Source of the DNA: JAEELC01 sp963605425
GTDB lineage: Bacteria; Bacillota_I; Bacilli_A; Acholeplasmatales; Anaeroplasmataceae
Assembly (NCBI GenBank): GCA_963605425.1
Contig: CAVCUQ010000002.1
Coordinates: forward strand, 33,278 to 97,277
DNA length: 64,000 nucleotides
Direction: 5' to 3'
The notes beneath the pieces are model-generated. The model ran no database searches and had not been told where the DNA came from. It was given only the letters and a program-made list of their open reading frames with translations. Position 1 is the first letter of the stretch, and each line of letters begins with the position of its first letter. Of the stretch, positions 18,321-25,751 are shown piece after piece. The position numbers were made by a program, and so were the translations under genes.

Positions 18321-18997
18321 TGGAATACTTTAACTATTTTTATTTTCATATAATATTATGTGTAGTAGCTTTAATTTCTTATTTAATAGGAGGAATAAAT
18401 CCAGCTATTATAATGTCTAAATTATTATATAAAGAAGATATTAGAGAAAAGGGCAGTAAAAATCCTGGATTTACTAATTTTAAGAGAGTATATGGTAATA
18501 AGTTTTCAACTTGGCTAGTACTTATTTTAGATTGGTTAAAAACATTAATACCGGTACTTGTAACAGGTCTTATATTTAAATATAACTTTAACTTATATCA
18601 ATACGGATGCCAATTTGCGGGACTTTTTGTAATGCTAGGTCATTGTTTCCCTATTTATTATAACTTTATAGGTGGTAAAGCTTTTATCGCTGGAGCTGCT
18701 ACCCTATTCTTTGTTGATTATAGAGCAGGACTAATAATGCTTATAGTATTTATGGTAATCCTATTTACATTAAGATATATGAGTGTTGCGTCATGTCTTT
18801 GTGCTGCACTTTCACCTATTGTAATAGCTTTATTTAATATTCCTAATTTTATAAATCATGAAACTTTAGCTATAACAGTTCTTACTACATTACTTTCTAT
18901 TTGCGCTTCAACGCTTATAATTTTAAGACATATTCCTAACTTTAAGAAATTAATTAAAGGAGAAGAATCTAAATTCTATTTAAAGAAGAAAGCATAG
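18320..18997 (+). CDS. plsY: Acyl-phosphate:glycerol-3-phosphate acyltransferase PlsY
   Basis: Membrane enzyme that moves the acyl group from acyl-phosphate to glycerol 3-phosphate. The 225-residue protein has about five to six membrane segments and the family motifs GSKNPGFTNFKRVYG, GHCFPIYYNFIGGKA and the C-terminal RHIPNFKKLIKGEE. The normal GGKG of the second motif reads GGKA. The ATG overlaps the fakA stop. With fakB and fakA this forms a complete path from exogenous fatty acid to 1-acyl-glycerol-3-phosphate. Confidence 0.93.
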   Translation: MEYFNYFYFHIILCVVALISYLIGGINPAIIMSKLLYKEDIREKGSKNPGFTNFKRVYGNKFSTWLVLILDWLKTLIPVLVTGLIFKYNFNLYQYGCQFAGLFVMLGHCFPIYYNFIGGKAFIAGAATLFFVDYRAGLIMLIVFMVILFTLRYMSVASCLCAALSPIVIALFNIPNFINHETLAITVLTTLLSICASTLIILRHIPNFKKLIKGEESKFYLKKKA

Positions 18998-19000
18998 TAT

Positions 19001-19030
19001 TTGCAAATTTATCTTATTTTATGTTAAATT
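19001..19030 (+). promoter_or_regulatory. Promoter of the glutaredoxin-like gene at 19050
   Basis: TTGCAA (19001-19006), 18-base spacer, TG-T-TAAATT with TAAATT at 19025-19030 as an extended -10. Confidence 0.45.
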
Positions 19031-19049
19031 GATTAAGAGAGGTGTTAGT

Positions 19050-19376
19050 ATGATTAAAATATATGGTTCTAAATTATGTCCTAATTGTGAACATGCAAAA
19101 TTAAACTTTGATTATTATCATATTCCTTATGAATATATTGATATTAATGAATCCCTTAAAAATTTAAAAGAATTCTTATATATCAGAGATAATAATCCAA
19201 TGTATGATGAAATAAAGAAGAAAAACTTAATAGGTATCCCTACTATTGCTCTTGATAATGAGTCTTATACATTTGACTGGTGCACAATACTTAAGGATGC
19301 TGGTGCTACTGTTATTCTTGATTTAGATACTAAAGAAGAAAAGAAAACATGTTCACTTAAAGATAAAAATTGCTAA
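19050..19376 (+). CDS. Glutaredoxin-related protein with C-terminal cysteine tail
   Basis: A 108-residue thioredoxin-fold protein. The TTG at 19029 opens the frame, but AGAGAGGTG precedes ATG 19050 (MIKIYGSKLCPNCEHAK), which matches the family start. The active site is C10-P-N-C13; YEYIDINESLKNLKEF and LIGIPTIALDN mark the glutaredoxin-related family (COG4545 type). Two further cysteines lie in a Lys-rich tail ending KTCSLKDKNC. A clear paralogue is at 34734-35036 with the same DKNC ending. Likely a small dithiol reductase; partner unknown. Confidence 0.85.
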   Translation: MIKIYGSKLCPNCEHAKLNFDYYHIPYEYIDINESLKNLKEFLYIRDNNPMYDEIKKKNLIGIPTIALDNESYTFDWCTILKDAGATVILDLDTKEEKKTCSLKDKNC

Positions 19377-19400
19377 AATATTTGTTTTAGCAAATTTTTA
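19370..19400 (+). terminator. Terminator after the glutaredoxin-like gene
   Basis: TTGCTAAAA pairs with TTTTAGCAA (19385-19393) around a 6-base loop, followed by a T-rich run. The stop codon lies in the left arm. Confidence 0.75.
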
Positions 19401-19403
19401 TTA

Positions 19404-19409
19404 TATAAT
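19404..19409 (+). promoter_or_regulatory. -10 box of the membrane HTH gene
   Basis: TATAAT just downstream of the terminator; the -35 position reads TTTGTT (19381-19386), which lies in the terminator loop. Confidence 0.4.
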
Positions 19410-19429
19410 AAGACAAAGTGGTGAGAAGA

Positions 19430-21475
19430 ATGGAAATAAATTATAATACCTCGATAAATTCATATCTTATTTATTTAAGAGAATCTAAAGGATTAAATAG
19501 AAAAGAATTAGCTAAAGAACTTCATTTAAGAAGAATTACTTTATTTAATCTTGAAAGAGGATATCTTAAGATAAATGATAAAATAAAGAATAAATATGCT
19601 GTTTTTTTTGATATAGATATTAATGTATTTGACAAATTAAACGAAGTACCTGAAAGTATTAGAGTAGAAGAAAATAGTATGAAACATCTATTTAGTAAGA
19701 AATTCACTTTAATATTTTCATTTATATTATCTTTAATCACCTTAATAACAAGTATTACTTGTTATAATGTTCGTCAAGAAAGATTTCAAAATCCTAGAAA
19801 TTATGTTACTGAAAATTATTATAATCTATATGATAAGGTTTTAAGTGAAGAGACAGTAAACGCTGAACATTCAATTGTACTTTCACCTTTAACCTTAGAT
19901 TTATTTCTAATGCGCACAGATTACATGTACTATAAGGATTCCTATGAATACTCTAAGGATGGAATTTCTATTGTAAACTCTATATATTATGGTTCAAGTG
20001 AATCTAAATCAATAATATTTAGTATTTCAACGTCAATAAGTGATGGCGAAGATAGTGATATGCTAACTATTAAATTGAATTATAGAGGTGGTATTAATAA
20101 TAAACTTAAAGGTACTATTTCTTTAATGTATTCATCTACTTATGATGTAATTGATTGTAATATTTATTATAGCCAAAACAAAGGACTATATTTAGGAAAT
20201 GGATTAAATTATGAAGTATTAAATCAAAGATTTGAAACCTATAAATCTTGTTATTTAGAATCTTTAGATTCATATTTTAAAGCCAATACTGAATATGATA
20301 CTATAAATTATTTGAATTTTATTCTTCCTAGTATTTCATCTTTCTCTATTTCTACAGTAGTATTATTTTATGTATATTTAATTTGTTCATTAATATTTGT
20401 GGGTTCTATTTTTACATTTTTAGTTTCTATATTCTCCCTTGTTTCAGATAGAATTAAATATAATGAAACAGAATATAATAAAGACTATGAAAAAGATAAA
20501 CTTGCAATTACTAAGAATAAATGGATATCACCATTTATTAAAGAAGGATATATAAAAATAATAGGTGTAATACTTATTACCATATCTAACTTTGCTTTAT
20601 TATTTTATTACACTAAATATTTAAATAGATTAGATTTTGGTGTTTATCTTGAATCTGACACCTTAAAAAGAATTACTAATATTACAAGAATTGGGTCAAT
20701 AGCTTTAGTAGCTGTTACTTGTAAAACATATACAAAGGATATTTATTCTTATCGTAAAACAGCTTTATTCTTATTATTTGGTTTATGGTTCTATGTACTT
20801 GAATATTTCTTTATTAAGAGAGCCTTTGAATCTAATATCTTAATAGAACAATTCAAGTCATATATTCCAACTAATTTCTTCCTTGCTATCTTCTTATTAT
20901 TACTTATTTCATTATTCTTATATAAAACGCCAAAACACTGTGATACTAAAGCTAAACTATGTATATTTAGGGGGCTATCAGTTATACCAGTATTACTATT
21001 TATTTTAAGTTATACATTAAAACAATTAGATATGAATGGTGCTATAGAATTACCGCTTGAAGTAGAACTTATAATACCTCAAAAGATTGTTGGTGTAGAG
21101 TTATTTGGGGTTATCTATTTATATGCAATGTTTACCTATGATGCAATTATAAAGAAGAAACATGGAGTAGCTTATTTAAATCAATATAAATATACTAATA
21201 CTTATTATTGGATTTGTAATTTAATTATATGTATTATCTTAGTAATTATTACAATAATAGAACATGTACCATTCTTTAGTGAGCAATTATCATCTATTGG
21301 TATAGGTAAATTAAAATTTGCATATTTACTTATCTTCTTATTTAGTATGTATCATCCTCGTATTGAAAAACCTAATAGTATTCAAAACATACTTTATGCT
21401 TTATCATTCTTAATATCTATTATAATTCCATATCTTTTAATAGCCTATCAAGTAATGTATTTTATTATGTTATAA
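19430..21475 (+). CDS. Large membrane protein with N-terminal XRE-type HTH domain
   Basis: The frame opens at GTG 19418, but GGTGAG at 19420-19425 serves ATG 19430 (681 residues). Residues about 1-70 form a Cro/XRE-like helix-turn-helix (YLIYLRESKGLNRKELAKEL followed by HLRRITLFNLERGYL). A membrane segment follows at about 86-108, then an exported domain of about 190 residues rich in Tyr and Ser. After that come a further membrane segment near 300-325 and about seven or eight more to the end. The layout suggests a DNA-binding domain tethered to a membrane sensor or transporter. I do not recognise the family. It lies between the glutaredoxin-like gene and the FNT channel, each apparently with its own promoter. 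Confidence 0.75.
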   Translation: MEINYNTSINSYLIYLRESKGLNRKELAKELHLRRITLFNLERGYLKINDKIKNKYAVFFDIDINVFDKLNEVPESIRVEENSMKHLFSKKFTLIFSFILSLITLITSITCYNVRQERFQNPRNYVTENYYNLYDKVLSEETVNAEHSIVLSPLTLDLFLMRTDYMYYKDSYEYSKDGISIVNSIYYGSSESKSIIFSISTSISDGEDSDMLTIKLNYRGGINNKLKGTISLMYSSTYDVIDCNIYYSQNKGLYLGNGLNYEVLNQRFETYKSCYLESLDSYFKANTEYDTINYLNFILPSISSFSISTVVLFYVYLICSLIFVGSIFTFLVSIFSLVSDRIKYNETEYNKDYEKDKLAITKNKWISPFIKEGYIKIIGVILITISNFALLFYYTKYLNRLDFGVYLESDTLKRITNITRIGSIALVAVTCKTYTKDIYSYRKTALFLLFGLWFYVLEYFFIKRAFESNILIEQFKSYIPTNFFLAIFLLLLISLFLYKTPKHCDTKAKLCIFRGLSVIPVLLFILSYTLKQLDMNGAIELPLEVELIIPQKIVGVELFGVIYLYAMFTYDAIIKKKHGVAYLNQYKYTNTYYWICNLIICIILVIITIIEHVPFFSEQLSSIGIGKLKFAYLLIFLFSMYHPRIEKPNSIQNILYALSFLISIIIPYLLIAYQVMYFIML

Positions 21476-21482
21476 ATAATCC

Positions 21483-21512
21483 TTGAAAATAGTATTTAAA
21501 AAGTTATATAAT
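21483..21512 (+). promoter_or_regulatory. Promoter of the FNT channel gene
   Basis: TTGAAA (21483-21488), 18-base spacer, TATAAT (21507-21512); start near 21519. Confidence 0.6.
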
Positions 21513-21539
21513 TTGTTTTGGATTTTTAAAAGGTGTATT

Positions 21540-22202
21540 ATGAAAAAATATTTATTTGTTTTATTATCAAGCATTTTAGCTGGTTGTTTTATTACTTTTG
21601 GAGCTACTGTATATTTAGTATGTACTAATATGACAAGTGATGTAGCTTTAAAACCTTTATTTAAGATTATTGGTTCCTTTATGTTTGGTATTGGTTTATT
21701 CACTATCATTCATTTTGGATTCTGGCTTTATACAGGTAAAGTAGGATATTTACTTAATAATAAACTAGATTATACTTTGCAAGTTGTAGTTTGTTTTATT
21801 GGTAATTTTATTGGATCTTTAGTATTATCTAAACTAATTTCTCTAACAAGTCTAGGACCTACTTTAAAAGAAGTATGCACACCACTAGTAGAAACTAAAC
21901 TTAATTCTACTTGGTATTCTATTTTAATAATGTCTATGCTTTGTGGTGTTATGATTTATTTAGCAGTAGAAGGACATAAAAAATGTGAATATACTTTAGG
22001 TAAAGTTTTATTCGCATTCATGCCTATTTCCTTATTCATTTTAGCTGGTTTTGAACACGTTGTAGCTAATGTAACATATTTTAGTTATGCAGATGTATTC
22101 TCAGGAAAAACATTCTTATATTTTGTAATAATGTTTTTTGGAAATGCGATTGGTTCTCTTCTATTTGATTTAGGATTAAAGGGTTTAAAGAAATTATCTT
22201 AA
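21540..22202 (+). CDS. Formate/nitrite transporter (FNT) family channel
   Basis: The frame opens at 21483 over the promoter; AAAAGGTG at 21528-21535 supports ATG 21540 (220 residues). The protein has six hydrophobic segments and FNT landmarks: ILAGCFITFGATVYLV near the start, GNFIGSLVLSKLI, and GFEHVVANVTYF, which carries the conserved channel histidine. It is somewhat shorter than FocA (285). With pyruvate formate-lyase in the same window (44218-46502), formate export is the most natural role, but nitrite or other small monovalent anions cannot be excluded. It is a single-gene unit with promoter and terminator. Confidence 0.85.
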   Translation: MKKYLFVLLSSILAGCFITFGATVYLVCTNMTSDVALKPLFKIIGSFMFGIGLFTIIHFGFWLYTGKVGYLLNNKLDYTLQVVVCFIGNFIGSLVLSKLISLTSLGPTLKEVCTPLVETKLNSTWYSILIMSMLCGVMIYLAVEGHKKCEYTLGKVLFAFMPISLFILAGFEHVVANVTYFSYADVFSGKTFLYFVIMFFGNAIGSLLFDLGLKGLKKLS

Positions 22203-22206
22203 GATT

Positions 22207-22231
22207 GGAAGCTTTATAGCTTCCTTTTTTT
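22207..22231 (+). terminator. Terminator after the FNT gene
   Basis: GGAAGCT (22207-22213) pairs with AGCTTCC (22218-22224), TTTA loop, then seven T. Confidence 0.9.
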
Positions 22232-22258
22232 GACATAATTATAATTAAGGTATATAAT
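22230..22258 (+). promoter_or_regulatory. Promoter of the diguanylate cyclase gene
   Basis: Consensus TTGACA (22230-22235), 17-base spacer, consensus TATAAT (22253-22258), directly abutting the preceding terminator. Confidence 0.85.
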
Positions 22259-22285
22259 TTAAAGAAAGTTAGGAGGTATAGGTGT

Positions 22286-23404
22286 ATGGATTTTTCCACA
22301 TTAAGCCCAAATGAGCTACTTGCAATATTCTATGTATCAAGTAATATACTATGCCTCCTAGTATTTATTTATGTTTTTATAATGAGTCAAAACAGCTTAA
22401 CTGATCACGCAGCTGGTAAATATTTTAAATACCTTTTAAATTCTCACATTATATATTTCATGCTTGATGCTATATGGGCTTTATTTGCATTCGGTATTGT
22501 TAAAAATGATATAGTTTTCTTAATAGTCAGAATCTTGAAGCATTTTATTATTGCAATATCATCTTATTTATGGTTTGAATATATATCAATTAAAATGCAA
22601 TCTGATTTGATTAATTCTAAACGCCGAAAAGTGTATATTTATTTAATATTACTTTTAAACTTAGTACTTGATATAGTGCTTTGTATATCAGATAAGGATG
22701 TACCTATTCATAAAGTAGGTAATAGTTTTTATACTAACTTAATATCAATAGGATTTATGTGCGCTACACTGCTTAATGGTGCATATACAATAAAGAAGGA
22801 TAAGAATCATGTAAAGAAAACTAATATATCTTATTGTTTATATATTGTATTCTTTATAGTTATAGGCGTTATTCAAATATTATTCTCTGACTTACCTATA
22901 ATGTGTTATATGACTGTTTTTATGGTTATATCTATGTATTCAAAGAGGCTTAGAAATTTAGTTTCTATTGATCCTTTGACTAAGTTAAATAATAGAAATA
23001 GTTTAGAGTATTATATAACTAATTTAAAAAATGAAACTAGTGATGACATTTATGTCCTTATGCTTGATTTAGATTCTTTTAAGCAAATCAATGATAATTA
23101 TGGTCATCTTGAAGGAGACGATGTCTTAATTACTGTTGCTAAGGTATTAAGGGATAATTTATATTCATATAAGGAATCATTCCTTGCTAGATATGGCGGA
23201 GATGAGTTTATAATTGTTTTTAAGAATATTGATGAAGCAAGTTTAAAGAATATTATAGCTAAGATAAAATATGATATAGAAGATATTAAGAGAAACTATA
23301 AAATATCTATTTCTTGTGGTTATGCATTAATGAAAAAGGATGAATCATTTGAGGAAACCTTAAAAAAAGCCGACAACAAGCTTTATGAATTTAAAAAAAG
23401 TTAA
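22286..23404 (+). CDS. Membrane diguanylate cyclase (GGDEF)
   Basis: Makes cyclic di-GMP from two GTP. The 372-residue protein has about seven membrane segments over residues 10-215, a 7TM-type sensor, then a GGDEF domain starting at DPLTKLNNRNSLEYY. The active-site motif RYGGDEF (302-308) is intact, and LMLDLDSFKQINDNYGH carries metal-binding residues. The position of the inhibitory RxxD site reads YKES, so product feedback by that site is unlikely. AGGAGG precedes the ATG. An EAL phosphodiesterase lies at 39526-42009. Confidence 0.92.
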   Translation: MDFSTLSPNELLAIFYVSSNILCLLVFIYVFIMSQNSLTDHAAGKYFKYLLNSHIIYFMLDAIWALFAFGIVKNDIVFLIVRILKHFIIAISSYLWFEYISIKMQSDLINSKRRKVYIYLILLLNLVLDIVLCISDKDVPIHKVGNSFYTNLISIGFMCATLLNGAYTIKKDKNHVKKTNISYCLYIVFFIVIGVIQILFSDLPIMCYMTVFMVISMYSKRLRNLVSIDPLTKLNNRNSLEYYITNLKNETSDDIYVLMLDLDSFKQINDNYGHLEGDDVLITVAKVLRDNLYSYKESFLARYGGDEFIIVFKNIDEASLKNIIAKIKYDIEDIKRNYKISISCGYALMKKDESFEETLKKADNKLYEFKKS

Positions 23405-23406
23405 GA

Positions 23407-23434
23407 TTGAAAAAAGTAAATAAATAATTATAAT
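23407..23434 (+). promoter_or_regulatory. Promoter of the deformylase-like gene
   Basis: TTGAAA (23407-23412), 16-base spacer, TATAAT (23429-23434); GAGGTG precedes the ATG at 23452. Confidence 0.6.
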
Positions 23435-23451
23435 GGTTATGAGGTGTTTTT

Positions 23452-23865
23452 ATGGTTAAAGAAATTATTAAAGATGAAGCTGTTTTAAAGACTGTATCTG
23501 TTGAAGCTACTAGAAAAGATATGCAAATTGTTAGAGATTTAGAGGATACTCTAAAAGCTAATAGTGAAATTTGTGTAGGTCTAGCAGCAAACATGATTGG
23601 TGAAAGTAAGAGAATTATGTGTATTTATGATAATACTAAATTATTAACACTAATCAATGCGAAGATGATTGGTCATTCAGCTGAAGTTTATCAAGTAGAA
23701 GAAGGATGTTTATCACTTGAAGGTGAAAGACAAACTAATAGATTTAAGTCTATCACTGTCAAATATTATGATAAGACATGGAAGGCTAAAACTGTTAAAT
23801 TCTCTGGTTTTACAGCTGAAATTATTCAACATCAATTAGATCATTTTGAAGGTATTTTAATCTAA
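23452..23865 (+). CDS. Peptide-deformylase-like protein with catalytic Glu replaced by Gln
   Basis: A 137-residue member of the short deformylase branch. Motif 1 reads VGLAANMIG (that branch uses NMIG in place of the usual Q), motif 2 EEGCLSL with the metal-ligand cysteine, and motif 3 IIQHQLDHFEG. Motif 3 is normally QHExDH, and its glutamate is the general acid/base; here it is Gln128 (codon CAA at 23833-23835, one base from GAA). Both metal-binding histidines remain. Activity is therefore doubtful, and the main deformylase is probably elsewhere. Own promoter and terminator. Confidence 0.85.
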   Translation: MVKEIIKDEAVLKTVSVEATRKDMQIVRDLEDTLKANSEICVGLAANMIGESKRIMCIYDNTKLLTLINAKMIGHSAEVYQVEEGCLSLEGERQTNRFKSITVKYYDKTWKAKTVKFSGFTAEIIQHQLDHFEGILI

Positions 23866-23871
23866 TAATAG

Positions 23872-23896
23872 AAGGATTCTTTAAGGGATCCTTTTA
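23872..23896 (+). terminator. Terminator after the deformylase-like gene
   Basis: AAGGATTC (23872-23879) pairs with GGATCCTT (23886-23893, one G-T pair), followed by TT and AATTTT. Confidence 0.65.
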
Positions 23897-23910
23897 ATTT
23901 TGCACTCTAG

Positions 23911-23939
23911 TTTACTTTTTAAAACTATTTTAGTAAAAT
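23911..23939 (+). promoter_or_regulatory. Promoter of the TetR-family gene
   Basis: TTTACT (23911-23916), 17-base spacer, TAAAAT (23934-23939). The -10 lies inside a perfect palindrome. Confidence 0.65.
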
Positions 23940-23941
23940 AG
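23925..23941 (+). promoter_or_regulatory. Palindromic operator, probable TetR autoregulation site
   Basis: CTATTTTA-G-TAAAATAG, perfect 8-base arms, covering the -10 box 14 bases before the TetR-family start codon. Position and form are typical of an autorepressor site. Confidence 0.6.
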
Positions 23942-23954
23942 CATAGGTGATATT

Positions 23955-24497
23955 ATGCAATATAAAAATTCTATTAGAACAAGAAAAACAATTAAGAAAG
24001 TTTATTCTGAACTTATTTGCCAGAAGAAAGACATTAAGAAAATAACAGTTAAAGAATTAGTTGAAAAAGCAGGTATTTCGAAATCTACTTTTTATACTCA
24101 TTATCAAGATATATATGCAGTAGCTATAGATTTTGAACATGAAATAATCTCAACTTTAGAAAACTTACTTAATGAATATACAAAGAGAAATAAAGTAGGT
24201 ATTATTGAATATTTAAATAAGTTAGTTGAAATATTTAAAGAAAATGAAGAACTTTATCGTAATATATTAAGAGCTGAAGTGCCAGGTCAATTTATTGAGC
24301 AATTAAAACTTATGCTTAAAGAAGCTATCTTTAATGATACAAGTACTAAATTTTTATCTAATGATACAAATGTAAGACAAACTCAGGCTACTTTTATAGC
24401 TAATGGTTTTGTTTACATGCTTGTAGATTATTTTAAAGGTGAAATGAATTTAACTTTAGATGAATTGAATCAATCTATTTTAAAGATACTTAAGTAA
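23955..24497 (+). CDS. TetR/AcrR-family transcriptional regulator
   Basis: A 180-residue protein with an N-terminal TetR helix-turn-helix: TVKELVEKAGISKSTFYTHY (about 35-55), the hallmark STFYxHY recognition segment. The C-terminal ligand domain (about 60-180) resembles the DhaS/YxaF-like C-terminal type in its TAxxFIxNGFVYMLVDYFKG region, but the ligand is unknown. AGGTGA precedes the ATG. A perfect palindrome covers its own promoter, and related half-sites lie over the promoter of the downstream lysine-importer operon. Confidence 0.88.
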   Translation: MQYKNSIRTRKTIKKVYSELICQKKDIKKITVKELVEKAGISKSTFYTHYQDIYAVAIDFEHEIISTLENLLNEYTKRNKVGIIEYLNKLVEIFKENEELYRNILRAEVPGQFIEQLKLMLKEAIFNDTSTKFLSNDTNVRQTQATFIANGFVYMLVDYFKGEMNLTLDELNQSILKILK

Positions 24498-24521
24498 TTA
24501 ATTTTAAACTTTTTATAAAAA

Positions 24522-24537
24522 ACTATTTACAAATAGT
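24522..24537 (+). promoter_or_regulatory. Inverted repeat over the -35 box of the lysine importer
   Basis: ACTATTT-AC-AAATAGT, perfect 7-base arms around 2 bases. Half-sites resemble those of the TetR operator at 23925-23941, though the centre is shorter. Confidence 0.4.
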
Positions 24538-24554
24538 ATAGATAAGCATATAAT
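24526..24554 (+). promoter_or_regulatory. Promoter of the lysine riboswitch / importer operon
   Basis: TTTACA (24526-24531), 17-base spacer, consensus TATAAT (24549-24554). Start expected near 24561, just before the aptamer. Confidence 0.75.
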
Positions 24555-24569
24555 ACTAGCAAATTGAAT

Positions 24570-24752
24570 AATTTGTCACAAGATAGAGGCGCATTTTTCA
24601 TTAGTATTTATACTGAGCTAGTAGAAAGCATTGATGTATAAAGAAAGGGGACAATGCCGAAGGGTATTTAATTCTACGTTAAATATTGCTGGGCAAGCAT
24701 AAAATATATGTTTGACTGTCACTAATTATTAGTGTTGAGCTACCGTGATTAA
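24570..24752 (+). ncRNA. Lysine riboswitch (L box) aptamer
   Basis: Characteristic blocks appear in order: AGATAGAGGCGC (24581-24592), AGTA, AAAGGGGACAATGCCGAAGG (around 24644-24663), GCTGGG (around 24689), GACTGTCACT (around 24713) and GAGCTACC (24737-24744). P1 can close through TCAC (24576-24579) and GTGA (24745-24748). These are the conserved L-box core elements. With the terminator at 24780-24810 it should switch transcription off when lysine is bound. Confidence 0.93.
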
Positions 24753-24779
24753 AAATAAAGAAAATATTTTTAATTGATT

Positions 24780-24810
24780 GGAGTGGTAGCGTATATATCA
24801 CTCCTTTTTT
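24780..24810 (+). terminator. Riboswitch-controlled terminator
   Basis: GGAGTG (24780-24785) pairs with CACTCC (24799-24804), then six T. GGTAGC (24785-24790) is exactly complementary to GCTACC (24739-24744) of the aptamer's 3' side. Antiterminator and terminator are therefore mutually exclusive. Confidence 0.85.
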
Positions 24811-24866
24811 CTTACCTCCTTATGGCAGTATTCAATAATCTTACCATTAGGAGGTTTTTATAATTT

Positions 24867-25751
24867 ATGAGTAAGACATTAAGAAGAACATTATTATTAG
24901 GCGCTTGTGCGCTAGGAGCTACTGCTAGCCTTGCATCTTGTGGTACACAAAATGATGACAACACACTTGTTACCGGAGATGACAACACACTTGTTATCGG
25001 ACTTGAGTGCAACTATGCTCCATTCAACTGGACTATAGGAACAGCAAGTGATTATACACTTTCTATTTCTAATCAAGCTAAAAGCTATGCAGATGGTTAT
25101 GACATTGTATTTGCAAAGAGAGCAGCTAAAGAATTAAATATGAATGTAAAGATTGTTAAGCTTGAATGGGACAACCTTATTCCACAACTTAATGCAGGTA
25201 CTATCAATTGTATCATTGCTGGTATGACTGATACTGCTGAAAGAAGAGAATCTATTGATTTCACTAATGAATACTACAGATCAGAACTTGTACTTGTTAC
25301 AAGCAAGACAGTAGCTGATCAATATAATTCTACAACTTTAAATCTATCTGATTTACAAACTTTATTAAACGGAAAAGGTTTAATTTCACAAATTCAAACA
25401 GTTACTGACTCAGTTATTGATTCACTACAATCTAGTACAAGTTGTGTTCACATGACTCCTGTTGGTACATTTGCTTTAGCTGCTACTCAAGTTTCAAGCG
25501 GAGCTGCATTTGCAATGACTAGTGAATTACCAGTAGCTCAATCTATTGTTAACGCTAATTCTAGCCTTGGTATTATTAGAATTGATCAAAGCGTACTTGG
25601 AGTAGATTTATCAGAACTTGGTGTATCTATCGGTATTAAGAAGGGTAATACAGACCTTCAATCAAAATTAAACAGTGTTCTTGCAAACTATTCTCAAGAA
25701 GAGAGAAACGCTGACATGAGCGCTGCAGTAGAAAGAAGTGCTAATATCTAA
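24867..25751 (+). CDS. Lysine ABC transporter, substrate-binding lipoprotein
   Basis: Extracellular receptor of an amino-acid ABC importer, family 3 solute-binding protein, 294 residues. The signal peptide ends in lipobox LASC with Cys25. Family blocks: YAPFNW, GYDIVFAKRAAKELN, WDNLIPQLNAGTINCIIAGM and TAERRESIDFTNEYY. Lysine specificity is inferred from the lysine riboswitch upstream. Just after the lipid anchor an 8-residue unit (DDNTLVTG / DDNTLVIG) is repeated in tandem, encoded by a 24-base duplication (24954-25001). AGGAGG lies upstream with a long spacer of about 12 bases. Confidence 0.92.
   Translation: MSKTLRRTLLLGACALGATASLASCGTQNDDNTLVTGDDNTLVIGLECNYAPFNWTIGTASDYTLSISNQAKSYADGYDIVFAKRAAKELNMNVKIVKLEWDNLIPQLNAGTINCIIAGMTDTAERRESIDFTNEYYRSELVLVTSKTVADQYNSTTLNLSDLQTLLNGKGLISQIQTVTDSVIDSLQSSTSCVHMTPVGTFALAATQVSSGAAFAMTSELPVAQSIVNANSSLGIIRIDQSVLGVDLSELGVSIGIKKGNTDLQSKLNSVLANYSQEERNADMSAAVERSANI
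24954..25001 (+). repeat. Tandem 24-base duplication inside the binding-protein gene
   Basis: Copies 24954-24977 and 24978-25001 differ at one base only (C 24973 versus T 24997). In frame, in the linker behind the lipidated cysteine. Confidence 0.9.

Noticed and set aside
24812..25012. Minus-strand ORF opposite the lysine-binding lipoprotein
   Set aside because: It is an antisense shadow of the well-supported binding protein, with low-complexity repeats caused by the 24-base duplication.
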